From contig JADJBV010000002.1 of assembly GCA_016703535.1 (NCBI GenBank), positions 1,612,001-1,676,000 of the forward strand: DNA of 64,000 bases, written 5' to 3'. Made by a program: the position numbers and the translations under genes. Origin of the DNA: Deltaproteobacteria bacterium. Its GTDB lineage: Bacteria; Myxococcota; Kuafuiibacteriia; Kuafuiibacteriales; Kuafuiibacteriaceae. Below, in pieces: positions 55,511 to 64,000 of this stretch. The notes below the pieces were generated by a model. It was not told the origin of the DNA. It worked only from the letters and a program-made list of their open reading frames with translations, and searched no databases. Position 1 is the first letter of the stretch; every line of letters begins with the position of its first letter.

Positions 55511-58500
55511 GTGGATCGAGCACGGTGCTTACCCCGGGGTGGGCTGTTGCCCGGCCGGGACCTCGGGTACCGTGCTCGGGCTTTGGCCAGTCTGGAGGAA
55601 GAGCTCGAGGCGGTGCGCCGCGATCCAGCCTCCCAGGACGCGGTGGTCGCGCTGCGCCGGCGGGCCCAACAACTCGGGGACTTTCGGGGCCTGGCCGAGG
55701 GCCTGCGGCTCCGGGGTGAGGCGCTGATCGGCCTCGATCGGGTCGAGCCGGCGGTGGACAGCCTGGTCGAGTCGGCCTTGGTCTCGGAAGAGAAGCTGGA
55801 GGACCTGGAGGCGGCGGCCCGGGCCTACCAGCGGGTCTTGGCGGCCCGGCCCGATCACAAGCGGGCCCTCTTTTCGCTGGGGCTTTTGTTCCACGATCTC
55901 AACCGCTGGACCGAGCTGGTGGAGCTCTACCGGCAACGCCAGAGGGACTCCCGAGACGACGGCGAACGCACCACCTTGCACCTCTACGTGGCCGAGATCT
56001 TGAGCGAGCGGCTGCTCGACGATCGGGCGGCCTTCGACGAGATCTTGAAGGCGGCGCGGCTGTCGCCCCGGAACATCCGGATCATCAGCCGGCTCCAAGA
56101 TCTGGGCGATCGCACCGATCGGGTCGACGAAGTGGCGGTGGTGATCGGCGACCTGATCATGCACCAGGACGATCCCCGGGTGCGGGCGGCGTTGTCGCTG
56201 CGGCTGGCCGAACTCCACCTGGGGCCGCTCAAGGACGACCAGCGGGCCTTGGCCTATCTGCGGGCGGCCTTGGCCGACGACGGCGGCAACCCGGAGATCT
56301 TGTCGGAGATCGAAGACGTCTTTCGGGAGCGGCAGCGCTTCGACGAGTTGGCCAAGGTGCTGGAGGAGTCGGCGGCAGATCGGCGGATCGGCCCGCATCG
56401 GGTGCGCCTGGAGCGGGAGTTGGCCCGGATCTACGAGTCGGAGCTGGACGACGTGCCCCGGGCGATGATGGCCCTCAACCGAGCCCTCAAGCACTCGCCT
56501 GAAGATCGGGAGCTGCTCGACGAGGTGATGCGCCTCGGTTTGGTCAGCGGGGATCTCTCGGCGGTGGCCGAGACCTACGAGCGGGTGTCCCGGGAGACCG
56601 ACAACACCCTGCTCAAGACCTATCTGCGGCTGAAGTTGGGGCACCTCTACGCCAACGTCCTGGAACGAGAGTCCGAGGCGATCCGAGTCTACTGGGCCAT
56701 CTTGGACGACGAACCTCTCCACAAGGAGGCCCGGCGCCGGCTGCATCGGATCCACGAAAAGGCCGAAGATCACCGGAAGATCGTGCGCCTTTTGGAGATG
56801 GACGCCGAAGAGCTGGAGGGCATGCCCGAGTCGGTGCCGATCCTGCTCCGGCTGGCCAAGCTCCGCCGAGATTCGCTCGACGAGCCCCGGTTGGCCGTGG
56901 AAGCCTACCGCAGGATCTTGGCCGTGGTACCCGATCATCCAGAAGCGAAGGAGCAGGTCGGCGACGATCTGGAGCGAGACCTCGAGCAGGTGGGCGTATC
57001 GGCGGTGGCCACCGGCAACCACGAGTCCCCGACCGACTTCGTGGGCCACGGCTTTGGGCCCGAAAGCGAGACCAACTGGGCCCCACCTTCGCCCGAGATG
57101 TTGGCCGATCTGGCCTTGGGGGAAGGTGCACCTTCCGTCGAGACCCGCCCCGAGCCGATCGAAGAAGACGAGACCATGGCCATCGGTCCGGGCGACTCGG
57201 ACATGATCCTGATCGAGTCGCCGGTGTCGGTCCCCAACCTGGAGGCCATGGCCCTGCCGCCGCCGCCGCCGCCGGTTTCGGACGCGGTGAGCGCCGAGGC
57301 CCCCTCCGATCCGATCTCCCGCTTGGAGCAGGAGCTGGAGGAGGCCACCCAAAAAGCCGATCGCCCGCGGATCTTGGAGTTGTTGGTCGCCTTGGTGAAG
57401 CTCCACGAGGAGCAGGGTGATCAGGAGCGGGCCTTCTTCAGCCAGGTGCGTTTGGTCGAGCTGGATCCGACCAGCGAACGGCTCGACGCCACCTTACGTT
57501 TGGGCCGGGAGGCGCAAGGTTATCCGCTCTTGATCTCGACGCTCGAGAAGTTGGTCGCGCCCCTGCCCAAGGAGCAACAACGTCGTTACGGCCTGCAGCT
57601 CGCTTCGGTGGAGCTGGAAGATCTGCGGGACGTATCGGCGGCCGTGGGGCGCTTTGCGCGGCTCGATCAACAGCTCGGCCACGACGACGCCGTGTTTGGC
57701 CGCTGGATGTCGGTGCTCGATCAGGCTGGCCGCTACGACGACATGGCCATCGCCTTGGCCGGGCGGCTCGATCGCCTGCCGACGCCGACCGACGCGGCCT
57801 CTTTCGTGATCCGGGCCGCCACCGTGGTGGAGACCAAGTTGGCCGACCCGGTGCGGGCCGCGGCGATTTTGGTCGAGCTGGTGCGGCGGGCCCCCGATCA
57901 AGAAGACGCTCGCCTCCGGGCCGAAGATCTCTTCGAACGTTATGGCCTGTGGGCCGAGCTGGTCGGCTTTTTGGGCAGCCAACTCGATCGGCTGGAGGGC
58001 GACGAACGGGCGGCGATGCGGGAGCGGATCGCTCGCGTATTGTTGGAGCAGCTCGATGATCTGGAGGCCGCCGAGCAGATGTTGCGGGCGGGCCTAGAGG
58101 AGCGCTCTCGAGATCCAGCGCTGATCGAGGCCCTGGAAGGCTTGTACGAACGGCACCACCGCTGGCGTGAGTACGTCGACATGGCGCTGCGCCGAGTTGA
58201 GGTGCTGAAGAGTTTGTCGGCTCGTACGCCGCTTCAGCTGCGGATCGCGACCATCGCCGAAGAAGAGCTGGAAGATCCCGAGTTGGCCTTGGACGTCTTG
58301 GCCGCCGCCAGCGCCGAGGCGCCCCGGGATCTCGAGGTCCTGAGCCGGATCGAAAAGCTGCGGCGAACCCGGGGTGATTGGCCCGGGGTCCTCGAGATCC
58401 TGGAGAAGAAGTCCGGCATCGAGACCGATCCCGAGGCTCGGGCCCAGGTGTTGGTGGCCATCGCTGAGCTGCGGGCCGAGGCCTTGGATCTGGGCGGCGC

Positions 58501-61141
58501 CATCATGGCCTTGGAGCAGGCCTTGGCCGACGCCCCCGAACACCGGGCGGCGCTGTTGCTCTTGGCCGAGATGGAAGAACGTCGCGGCGGCCACGCCTCG
58601 GCGATCGCCGCCTTGCGCCGCTTGGCCGAGTTGACCCGGGGCGCCGAACGAGCGGCGGCTCTGGTGCGGATCGGTGGCCTCTTGGAGGCCCATGGCGCTG
58701 GGGCCGACGCGGCCCGCTCCGAATACGAGTTGGCCTACGAGGCCGATCCCGGTTGTTTGGCCGCGATCTTGGCCCTGCTGGACATCGCCGAGCGGGAAGA
58801 GGACTTCGTTCGGGCCCATGATCTGGCGGCCCACGCGGCCAGCCTCACCGAAGCGGAAAGGGACCAGGCCGAGTTGTGGCGTCGGGCCGGGCGCCTGGCC
58901 CAAGAGCAGCTCGGCGATGATCGCCGGGCCCTCGAACACTACGAAAGGGCGCTGCACCACGAGCCTGAAGATCCTGAGACCGAAGCCAAGGTCGGCCTTT
59001 TGCTCTTGGCCCGAGAGCTCTACGCCGAGGCTTATCCCCACCTCGAGGCAGCCGCGGTGGGGTTGGCCGATCCGGAGCGGGCGGCCCACCTTTACCTGGA
59101 GTCGGCCCGGGCCGCCGAACAGATCGGCCACGCCGACCGGGCCGCCAGCGCTTATGAACAGGTCCTCTTGCGGCGCCCGACCGACCGGGTGGGCCTCGAT
59201 CGCCTGGGTGTGTTGTTGGTCGCCCAAAGCGCCTGGGATCGGGTGTACCAACTCGGCGCCAACCTGATCCTGCACCACGAGGCCCGGTTGGCCCCGCGGG
59301 AACGGGCGCCGGTGTACCTGCGCATGGCCCAGGCCAAACGCGCGATGGGCGACGTGGAGGCCTCGGCGCGTTTGGCCAAACGGGCCAACCAGCTGGAAGA
59401 CGGCAACCCCGAGACCTTGGCGCTTTTGGCCGAGGTTTTGGCCGAAAGTGGCGATCCCTTCGAGGCCGCCGAGTGCCTGAAGCGCCTTTCGGTCCGGGCC
59501 GTCGACGGCGTCGAAAAGCGCAACTTCCTCTTCCGCGCCGGGCGGCTGCTCGGCGATCAAGGCCAAGATCCGGCCCGGGCTTGCGCGATGTTGGCCGAGG
59601 CCCAGTCCTACGCCCCGGGTGATCTGGAGGTCGCCGACTGGTTGTCCCGTTATCGGGAGGAGACCGGAGATCCGGCGGCCGCGGCCGACGCCTTGGTCAC
59701 CGCGGCCCGGATGTCGACGGGCCGAGTGCGGGCCGATCTTTTGGTGCGGGCCTCCCGGATCTTGACCGGCGCCCATCGGGAGCGGGGGCGCGCCAAAAAA
59801 CACCTGGTCGAGGCGCTGGAGATCGTCCCGGCCCACGAAGCCGCTTTGGGCGACGCGGCGGTGATGTTGGAGTTCGACGGTGACTTGGCCGAGCTGGCCC
59901 ACCTGCTGGAGCGAGCCGCCACCGCCCTCTTGGAAGATCCGGCCGCCGCGGCCGACGCTGCTTATCCCCGGGAGCGGGCCATGGCCCTCTTTGGCCAAGC
60001 GATCGATCTTTATCGCTTTCGCCTCAACGCCATCGATCGGGCCTTGGGCCCCAGCCGACGCCTGCGGGAGTTGGCGCCCAAAGATGGGCTGCACCGAGAG
60101 GAACACGCGCGCCTGTTGACCCAGGCCACCGAACTCACGCCTCGGGACAGCCTGATCAAGGAGGCGATCTTCGCCTGGTCGGAGATCGTCGAAGATCGAC
60201 CCGGAGATCTGGAGGCTTTGGCCCAGCTCCGGGCGCTCCGGAACAAGGCCGGTGAAGGGGAGTTGGCCCGGGTGACGGGCGAGTTGATCCAGGCTTGGGG
60301 CGGCGAACTCCTGCCGCTGCCGGCCCACAACGGGCACGCGCCGTCGCCGCTGACGACCCAGATGATCAACACGCTGCAGCCCATCGACATCCCGCTGGCT
60401 CCCGAGGAGCAGTCGGTGCTGGAGCCCTTCTTCACCAGCTTGGGCCTCAACCTGGTCAAGGCGCTGCAAGAGTCCCTGCCCGAACCGCGGCCCAAAAAAC
60501 GGGATCTGGTGGGCGCCGCCGGCCTCGGGATCCACGTGACCCGGCCCCTTGGTTTTGCGGTCCGGGTTTTGGGCATGGAGCCGCCGCCGGTCTACGTCCG
60601 CGATGAAGCCGCGGCCGCCATTCAGCCGACCTTGGTCGATCAACAAGCGGCCTTGGTGGTGTCTTTGCCCAGGGCCCAACAACATTCGCCCGAACAGCTG
60701 CGGTTCCTGATGGGCCGATCCTTGTCCCTGCTGCGGCCCCGGGCCTTGGCCTTGGCCATCATCCCTCTCGAGGTCTTGAAGGAGGCCCTGGTGGGCTTCG
60801 CCAAGTTGGACGAGGCCGAAAAACACTTCGTCGATCCGAAGCAGGCCAAACGTCGGGGCAAGTTGCTCGACAAGCAGGTGCCCCCGGCCGATCGGGCTCG
60901 GTTGGTGGAGTTGGTGGCTCGCTGGCTCGACGATCCGAACCGTCGATCCTTGGCCGTAGAGCGGGACGCGGTACTTCGAACCGCCGAACGCGCGGGGATG
61001 GTCGCCAGCGCCTCCATCGCCGTCACCTTGGACACCTTGCGCCAACTCGCCGGCGGCGCCGACGAACGCCACGTCCAGCTGCCGCTCCTGAAGTTTGCGG
61101 CGACCCGACACTTCGCCGAGATGGTGCGCCGCCTCTCCTGA
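55511..61141 (+). CDS. Giant TPR-repeat protein
   Basis: The product has about 1876 residues if translation begins at GTG 55511; a TTG at 55583 in the same frame (LASLEEELEAV) is a good alternative start. Nearly the whole length is TPR-like helix pairs with regular patterns such as YEQVLLRRP and AYRRILAVVPDHPEA. A low-complexity linker at about 490-600 contains DETMAIGPG. The last 260 residues (from about 1610) form a different, compact C-terminal region containing PTLVDQQAALVVSLPRAQQH. No signal peptide is visible. A cytoplasmic scaffold is likely. Confidence 0.85.
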   Translation: MDRARCLPRGGLLPGRDLGYRARALASLEEELEAVRRDPASQDAVVALRRRAQQLGDFRGLAEGLRLRGEALIGLDRVEPAVDSLVESALVSEEKLEDLEAAARAYQRVLAARPDHKRALFSLGLLFHDLNRWTELVELYRQRQRDSRDDGERTTLHLYVAEILSERLLDDRAAFDEILKAARLSPRNIRIISRLQDLGDRTDRVDEVAVVIGDLIMHQDDPRVRAALSLRLAELHLGPLKDDQRALAYLRAALADDGGNPEILSEIEDVFRERQRFDELAKVLEESAADRRIGPHRVRLERELARIYESELDDVPRAMMALNRALKHSPEDRELLDEVMRLGLVSGDLSAVAETYERVSRETDNTLLKTYLRLKLGHLYANVLERESEAIRVYWAILDDEPLHKEARRRLHRIHEKAEDHRKIVRLLEMDAEELEGMPESVPILLRLAKLRRDSLDEPRLAVEAYRRILAVVPDHPEAKEQVGDDLERDLEQVGVSAVATGNHESPTDFVGHGFGPESETNWAPPSPEMLADLALGEGAPSVETRPEPIEEDETMAIGPGDSDMILIESPVSVPNLEAMALPPPPPPVSDAVSAEAPSDPISRLEQELEEATQKADRPRILELLVALVKLHEEQGDQERAFFSQVRLVELDPTSERLDATLRLGREAQGYPLLISTLEKLVAPLPKEQQRRYGLQLASVELEDLRDVSAAVGRFARLDQQLGHDDAVFGRWMSVLDQAGRYDDMAIALAGRLDRLPTPTDAASFVIRAATVVETKLADPVRAAAILVELVRRAPDQEDARLRAEDLFERYGLWAELVGFLGSQLDRLEGDERAAMRERIARVLLEQLDDLEAAEQMLRAGLEERSRDPALIEALEGLYERHHRWREYVDMALRRVEVLKSLSARTPLQLRIATIAEEELEDPELALDVLAAASAEAPRDLEVLSRIEKLRRTRGDWPGVLEILEKKSGIETDPEARAQVLVAIAELRAEALDLGGAIMALEQALADAPEHRAALLLLAEMEERRGGHASAIAALRRLAELTRGAERAAALVRIGGLLEAHGAGADAARSEYELAYEADPGCLAAILALLDIAEREEDFVRAHDLAAHAASLTEAERDQAELWRRAGRLAQEQLGDDRRALEHYERALHHEPEDPETEAKVGLLLLARELYAEAYPHLEAAAVGLADPERAAHLYLESARAAEQIGHADRAASAYEQVLLRRPTDRVGLDRLGVLLVAQSAWDRVYQLGANLILHHEARLAPRERAPVYLRMAQAKRAMGDVEASARLAKRANQLEDGNPETLALLAEVLAESGDPFEAAECLKRLSVRAVDGVEKRNFLFRAGRLLGDQGQDPARACAMLAEAQSYAPGDLEVADWLSRYREETGDPAAAADALVTAARMSTGRVRADLLVRASRILTGAHRERGRAKKHLVEALEIVPAHEAALGDAAVMLEFDGDLAELAHLLERAATALLEDPAAAADAAYPRERAMALFGQAIDLYRFRLNAIDRALGPSRRLRELAPKDGLHREEHARLLTQATELTPRDSLIKEAIFAWSEIVEDRPGDLEALAQLRALRNKAGEGELARVTGELIQAWGGELLPLPAHNGHAPSPLTTQMINTLQPIDIPLAPEEQSVLEPFFTSLGLNLVKALQESLPEPRPKKRDLVGAAGLGIHVTRPLGFAVRVLGMEPPPVYVRDEAAAAIQPTLVDQQAALVVSLPRAQQHSPEQLRFLMGRSLSLLRPRALALAIIPLEVLKEALVGFAKLDEAEKHFVDPKQAKRRGKLLDKQVPPADRARLVELVARWLDDPNRRSLAVERDAVLRTAERAGMVASASIAVTLDTLRQLAGGADERHVQLPLLKFAATRHFAEMVRRLS

Positions 61142-61147
61142 GCCTCG

Positions 61148-62368
61148 ATGCGCGCCTACGTCGTCGCCTCGGGTCAACGCATCGAGCCCTTCGGCGAGCT
61201 CGCCCGGGACTTGCCGATCGGCAACGAAGCGCTGCACCAGATCCAGCGCCGCCTCTTCAAACGTTTTGGCCTGACCATGGTCGAGGTTGAGCGGTTGGAG
61301 GACGTGCCGACCGACGCTCCGCGTTTGGTCACCTACGACAACGTCTACTTCACTCGCCGGGTGTTGAAGAGTTTCCTGCACCTTTGGCGGGGCCGCCCAG
61401 CAGAGGCCGTGCAGCTGGCCTTGCCCGAAGACTCCACCTTCGTGCGGCAGTTCGGCGATCTCCAGGACTTCGAGCGCCGATCACCCCACGTCTTGTTCCG
61501 CTTCTTCGGTTATCCCGCGGGCCCGGCCTCGGCGGCCTCGCCGCTGCAGGTGATCTATCGGGAGCGCATCCTGGAAGTTCCGGTGCCCCACCACGTCAGC
61601 CCCAGCCTGATCTGGCCGCACCCTTTGACCAGCAGCGTGGTCTTTCACGTCCGCCATTGGCTGCACCTGCTCGAGGCCAACCGCCTGTCCGTCCAGATCC
61701 GCTGGATCGACGAGGTGATCACCAAACCGTGGTTCACCGCGGCCCTCCTGCTGCGGGCCCTCCCGCCTTGGCCGGGGCGCGGCAAGTTGTTGTGGCGGGT
61801 CTTGAGTTCGGCCAACCGGATCCACGCCACCGCCGACGTCCACCCCAGCGCTCGCCTCGAGGGCTGCATGATCGGCCCGGGGGCCCGGGTGGGGGCGCAA
61901 GCCTTCTTGCGCGGGGTGTTGGTCGGCGAAAAGGCCACCATCGAAGAGCGGGCCAACGTCGCTTATTCAGTGATCGGCCCCGGCTGTTACGTCAGCAAGA
62001 TCGCTTCGATCTACGGATCGGTGGGCCTGGCGGAAGGCAGCTTGGGCATGAGCATGCAGTTGTGTGTCACCGGTCGCCGGGTGGTGCTGACCCCCCGGGC
62101 CACACCGATGGATCTCAACCCGGGCGGCCCGATCCGAGTAAAAGACGGCGATCGGCTGGTCGAGGTCCAACACCGGATCTTGGGCGCGGCCTTGGGCCAC
62201 GGCGTTTTCCTCGGCCCCGACGTGTTTTTGGCGCCCGGCCGGGCCATCCCCAACGGCACGATCGTGGGCCCTCATCCGGGCCGTGTATTGAGTATCGTGC
62301 CGAGCGATCGGGCTGGTCGTTATTCAGTGATCCAGGGCGGGACCTTGGTGGACCCGCCCAGCGGCTGA
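61148..62368 (+). CDS. Left-handed beta-helix (hexapeptide repeat) protein
   Basis: The N-terminal part of this 406-residue protein (1-215) has no clear family. From about residue 219 hexapeptide repeats begin: IHATADVHPSARLEGCMIGPGARVGAQ, then VLVGEKATI, YSVIGPGCYV and a later GHGVFLGPDVFLAPG and AIPNGTIVGPHP. These define a left-handed beta-helix as in acyltransferases and sugar nucleotidyltransferase tails. It follows the TPR gene by 6 bases. A sugar- or acyl-transferring role is possible; the donor is unknown. Confidence 0.8.
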   Translation: MRAYVVASGQRIEPFGELARDLPIGNEALHQIQRRLFKRFGLTMVEVERLEDVPTDAPRLVTYDNVYFTRRVLKSFLHLWRGRPAEAVQLALPEDSTFVRQFGDLQDFERRSPHVLFRFFGYPAGPASAASPLQVIYRERILEVPVPHHVSPSLIWPHPLTSSVVFHVRHWLHLLEANRLSVQIRWIDEVITKPWFTAALLLRALPPWPGRGKLLWRVLSSANRIHATADVHPSARLEGCMIGPGARVGAQAFLRGVLVGEKATIEERANVAYSVIGPGCYVSKIASIYGSVGLAEGSLGMSMQLCVTGRRVVLTPRATPMDLNPGGPIRVKDGDRLVEVQHRILGAALGHGVFLGPDVFLAPGRAIPNGTIVGPHPGRVLSIVPSDRAGRYSVIQGGTLVDPPSG

Positions 62369-62372
62369 GGGT

Positions 62373-63044
62373 TCACTGGCACTGGGAGTACTCTTTGCCG
62401 TCGGCGGTCACGATCGGATAACCGTTGGAGTTTTTGGTTACCGTCGTCGCCACCGGCGTCAGCTCCGGAGTTTCGGGCGGCGCGCTCATCAGGAGTTGAC
62501 CGCCCTTCACCGCCCAACGTCCGGCCCCCCCGCTCGAGTTTTGGCCGTAGAGGCTGCCGTTTTGCCCGGACCATTGGGTCTCTCGGTTGGCGCCGACCGA
62601 CCAAGTGCCATCCGGCAAAAACAACACTCGGGAGGTCCGGGTGGTCCCGTTCGAATAGGAGAAGGAACACCACGGCGAAGACACCAGGAGTTGGGCCAGG
62701 GGCTCCTGGGATGGGGACGGGTTGGGGGATGTGGGGGGGCTCGAGGGCTTTGGGGAGGCGTCGGCCTTGCCGAGCCGCTCCAAGGTGAGGGCGGTGCCTT
62801 CGAGATCGAGGGTCAAGCGATCGCCCTCCAAGCGATAGGCGACCTGCTCCGACTCTTCGCCGTCCGAGAGGACCAACTTGCCGCTCACGACCGACCAACG
62901 CATCGGTTCGCCGTCCATGGTCCCTTGCCCCTTGGCGCTCAGGACCAAAAACGGCTGACCCCCCAAGCCCCACTGGCCGATCAGCCGGGCCTCGTCGGTC
63001 GGCGCGGCGAGGAGCAGGGCGGTACACCACCACAGGGAACCCAT
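62373..63044 (-). CDS. Secreted hypothetical protein with two beta domains
   Basis: In this 223-residue protein, ATG 63044 gives a signal peptide, GSLWWCTALLLAAPT. Two beta-rich domains follow, separated by a Pro/Ser linker (about residues 97-112). The second contains SSPWCSFSYSNGT and DGTWSVGANRETQWSGQNG, and the protein ends with a Cys. Repeating Trp/Gly strands suggest lipocalin-like or similar barrels. No enzymatic motif. It is divergent from the kinase gene starting at 63229. Confidence 0.75.
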   Translation of the reverse strand: MGSLWWCTALLLAAPTDEARLIGQWGLGGQPFLVLSAKGQGTMDGEPMRWSVVSGKLVLSDGEESEQVAYRLEGDRLTLDLEGTALTLERLGKADASPKPSSPPTSPNPSPSQEPLAQLLVSSPWCSFSYSNGTTRTSRVLFLPDGTWSVGANRETQWSGQNGSLYGQNSSGGAGRWAVKGGQLLMSAPPETPELTPVATTVTKNSNGYPIVTADGKEYSQCQ

Positions 63045-63228
63045 GTTCCTGGTTAACGCCGAGCCCGGCGTGGGGGCAAGGTAAGGACCCTGTCGCCAAA
63101 AAACGACTTCGCTTCCGCAACTACCTCCTTGGTCTTTTGGTTGGAGAGGACACGTGGTGGCCGCGGTCGCTTCGTTTCGCCCGATCGGGTGCCGTGGTAG
63201 GTACCAGGAGGAAGACGCGACCGAGATC

Positions 63229-64000
63229 ATGGCCACTTGCCCCCAGTGCCAATCGACCTATTCCGAGGATCAGGCCCACTGTCCCAAGGACGGGTCCACC
63301 CTGATCCCCGGGGTGATCACCCTCGACCCTGACCTGGCCCGAGGCAGCAAGGTTGGCGAATACGTGATCGAACACAAGATCGGCGCCGGCACCTTCGGCG
63401 ACGTCTACCAAGGGGTTCAGCCGCTGATCGGCAAGTTGGTGGCGGTGAAGGTCCTCAGCCGCAAATATTCGGCCGACCCGATGGTGGTCTCCCGCTTTAT
63501 CGCCGAGGCCCGGGCGGTCAACCAGATCCGCCATCAGAACATCATCGACATCTTCTCCTTCGGCCAACTCCCAGATGGCCGCCACTACCACGTGATGGAG
63601 CTGCTCGACGGTGAGCCCCTCAACACCTACGTGGCCTCTCGAGGTGGGCGCCTCGAGGTGCCCGAACTCCTCGGGATCTTGCGCGGCTTGGGCCGAGCCT
63701 TGGACGCGGCCCACGCCGCCGGCATCGCCCATCGGGATCTCAAGCCGGCCAACGTCTTTTTGGCCAAAGATCGGGACGGGACCTGGTTCCCCAAGTTGCT
63801 CGACTTCGGCATCGCCAAGTTGATGACCGACGATCTGCCGCGCCAACACCAGACCGCCACGGGCGCGGCGGTGGGTACGCCCGACTACATGTCGCCCGAA
63901 CAATGCCAGGGGCCGGACGTCGATCACCGCACCGACATCTACGCCTTTGGGGTGGTCAGCTTTCAGCTCCTCACCGGCCGACTGCCCTTCCGGGGCAACA
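63229..64000 (+). CDS. Ser/Thr protein kinase with zinc-ribbon N-terminus, cut by window edge
   Basis: The frame is open from ATG 63229 to the edge (257 residues). Residues 4-20 form a short zinc-ribbon-like motif, CPQCQ and HCPKDG. The kinase domain starts at about 44 and has IGAGTFGDVYQG, Lys74 in VAVKVL, HRD at 168-170 within HRDLKPANVFL, and DFG at 192-194. The activation segment continues with GTPDYMSPEQCQG and DIYAFG. All residues needed for activity are present. AGGAGG lies about 17 bases before the ATG, too far to be a usual Shine-Dalgarno sequence. Confidence 0.92.
   Translation, partial: MATCPQCQSTYSEDQAHCPKDGSTLIPGVITLDPDLARGSKVGEYVIEHKIGAGTFGDVYQGVQPLIGKLVAVKVLSRKYSADPMVVSRFIAEARAVNQIRHQNIIDIFSFGQLPDGRHYHVMELLDGEPLNTYVASRGGRLEVPELLGILRGLGRALDAAHAAGIAHRDLKPANVFLAKDRDGTWFPKLLDFGIAKLMTDDLPRQHQTATGAAVGTPDYMSPEQCQGPDVDHRTDIYAFGVVSFQLLTGRLPFRGN

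Noticed and set aside
58094..61381. A 1095-codon open frame on the minus strand opposite the giant TPR gene
   Set aside because: Gly/Gln/Pro-rich shadow composition and no recognisable domain; the plus-strand TPR pattern explains the region.

Overview
The window is GC-rich, gene-dense bacterial chromosome. Several marks point to the Myxococcota: a metzincin protease ending in a MYXO-CTERM-like sorting tail, serine/threonine kinases with PEGA domains, an RHH-FHA fusion, very large TPR/HEAT proteins and many lipoproteins with relaxed lipoboxes. I see no mobile elements, CRISPR array, tRNA or rRNA, and no gap between genes above 300 bases. I annotate 45 genes; the first and last run off the window edges.

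Left part (1-8776, minus strand): a compact block of five genes. In transcription order these are a small hypothetical protein, an M28-type zinc peptidase with a long helical C-terminal half, a 1080-residue helical protein sharing a short module with that peptidase, a glutamyl-tRNA synthetase with an N-terminal extension and an insertion before its KMSKS-like motif, and a helical protein cut by the edge. This is the most novel-looking locus. 8945-15009 (plus): xanthine dehydrogenase subunits xdhA-xdhB, then a protein with a textbook MshEN (c-di-GMP-binding) tandem motif but no ATPase. 15061-19882: GNAT acetyltransferase, lytic transglycosylase, small lipoprotein, GT4 glycosyltransferase, aspartate-semialdehyde dehydrogenase.

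19879-25274 (minus): lipoprotein-hemW-hrcA-grpE-dnaK-asd, a heat-shock operon in which hrcA carries a one-base frameshift. 25306-31273: RHH-FHA protein, then a minus-strand set of large lipoprotein, FadL-like porin and metzincin. 31433-36466 (plus): cation/proton antiporter, moaC, PHP-domain lipoprotein. 36546-43629: RhlE-type helicase, two lipoproteins (one with seven calcium-type FG-GAP repeats), a HEAT/TPR membrane protein and thymidylate kinase.

43702-50973: an active kinase facing an operon of three membrane proteins and a pseudokinase; both kinases carry TM and PEGA segments. 51112-55416: glutaryl-CoA dehydrogenase-like gene, YebC, an MDR oxidoreductase, a convergent SRPBCC/ArsR pair and a DUF3817 protein. 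55511-64000: a giant TPR protein, a left-handed beta-helix protein, a secreted hypothetical protein and the start of another kinase. Kinases, FHA, MshEN and TPR proteins together suggest a signalling-rich lifestyle (inference).
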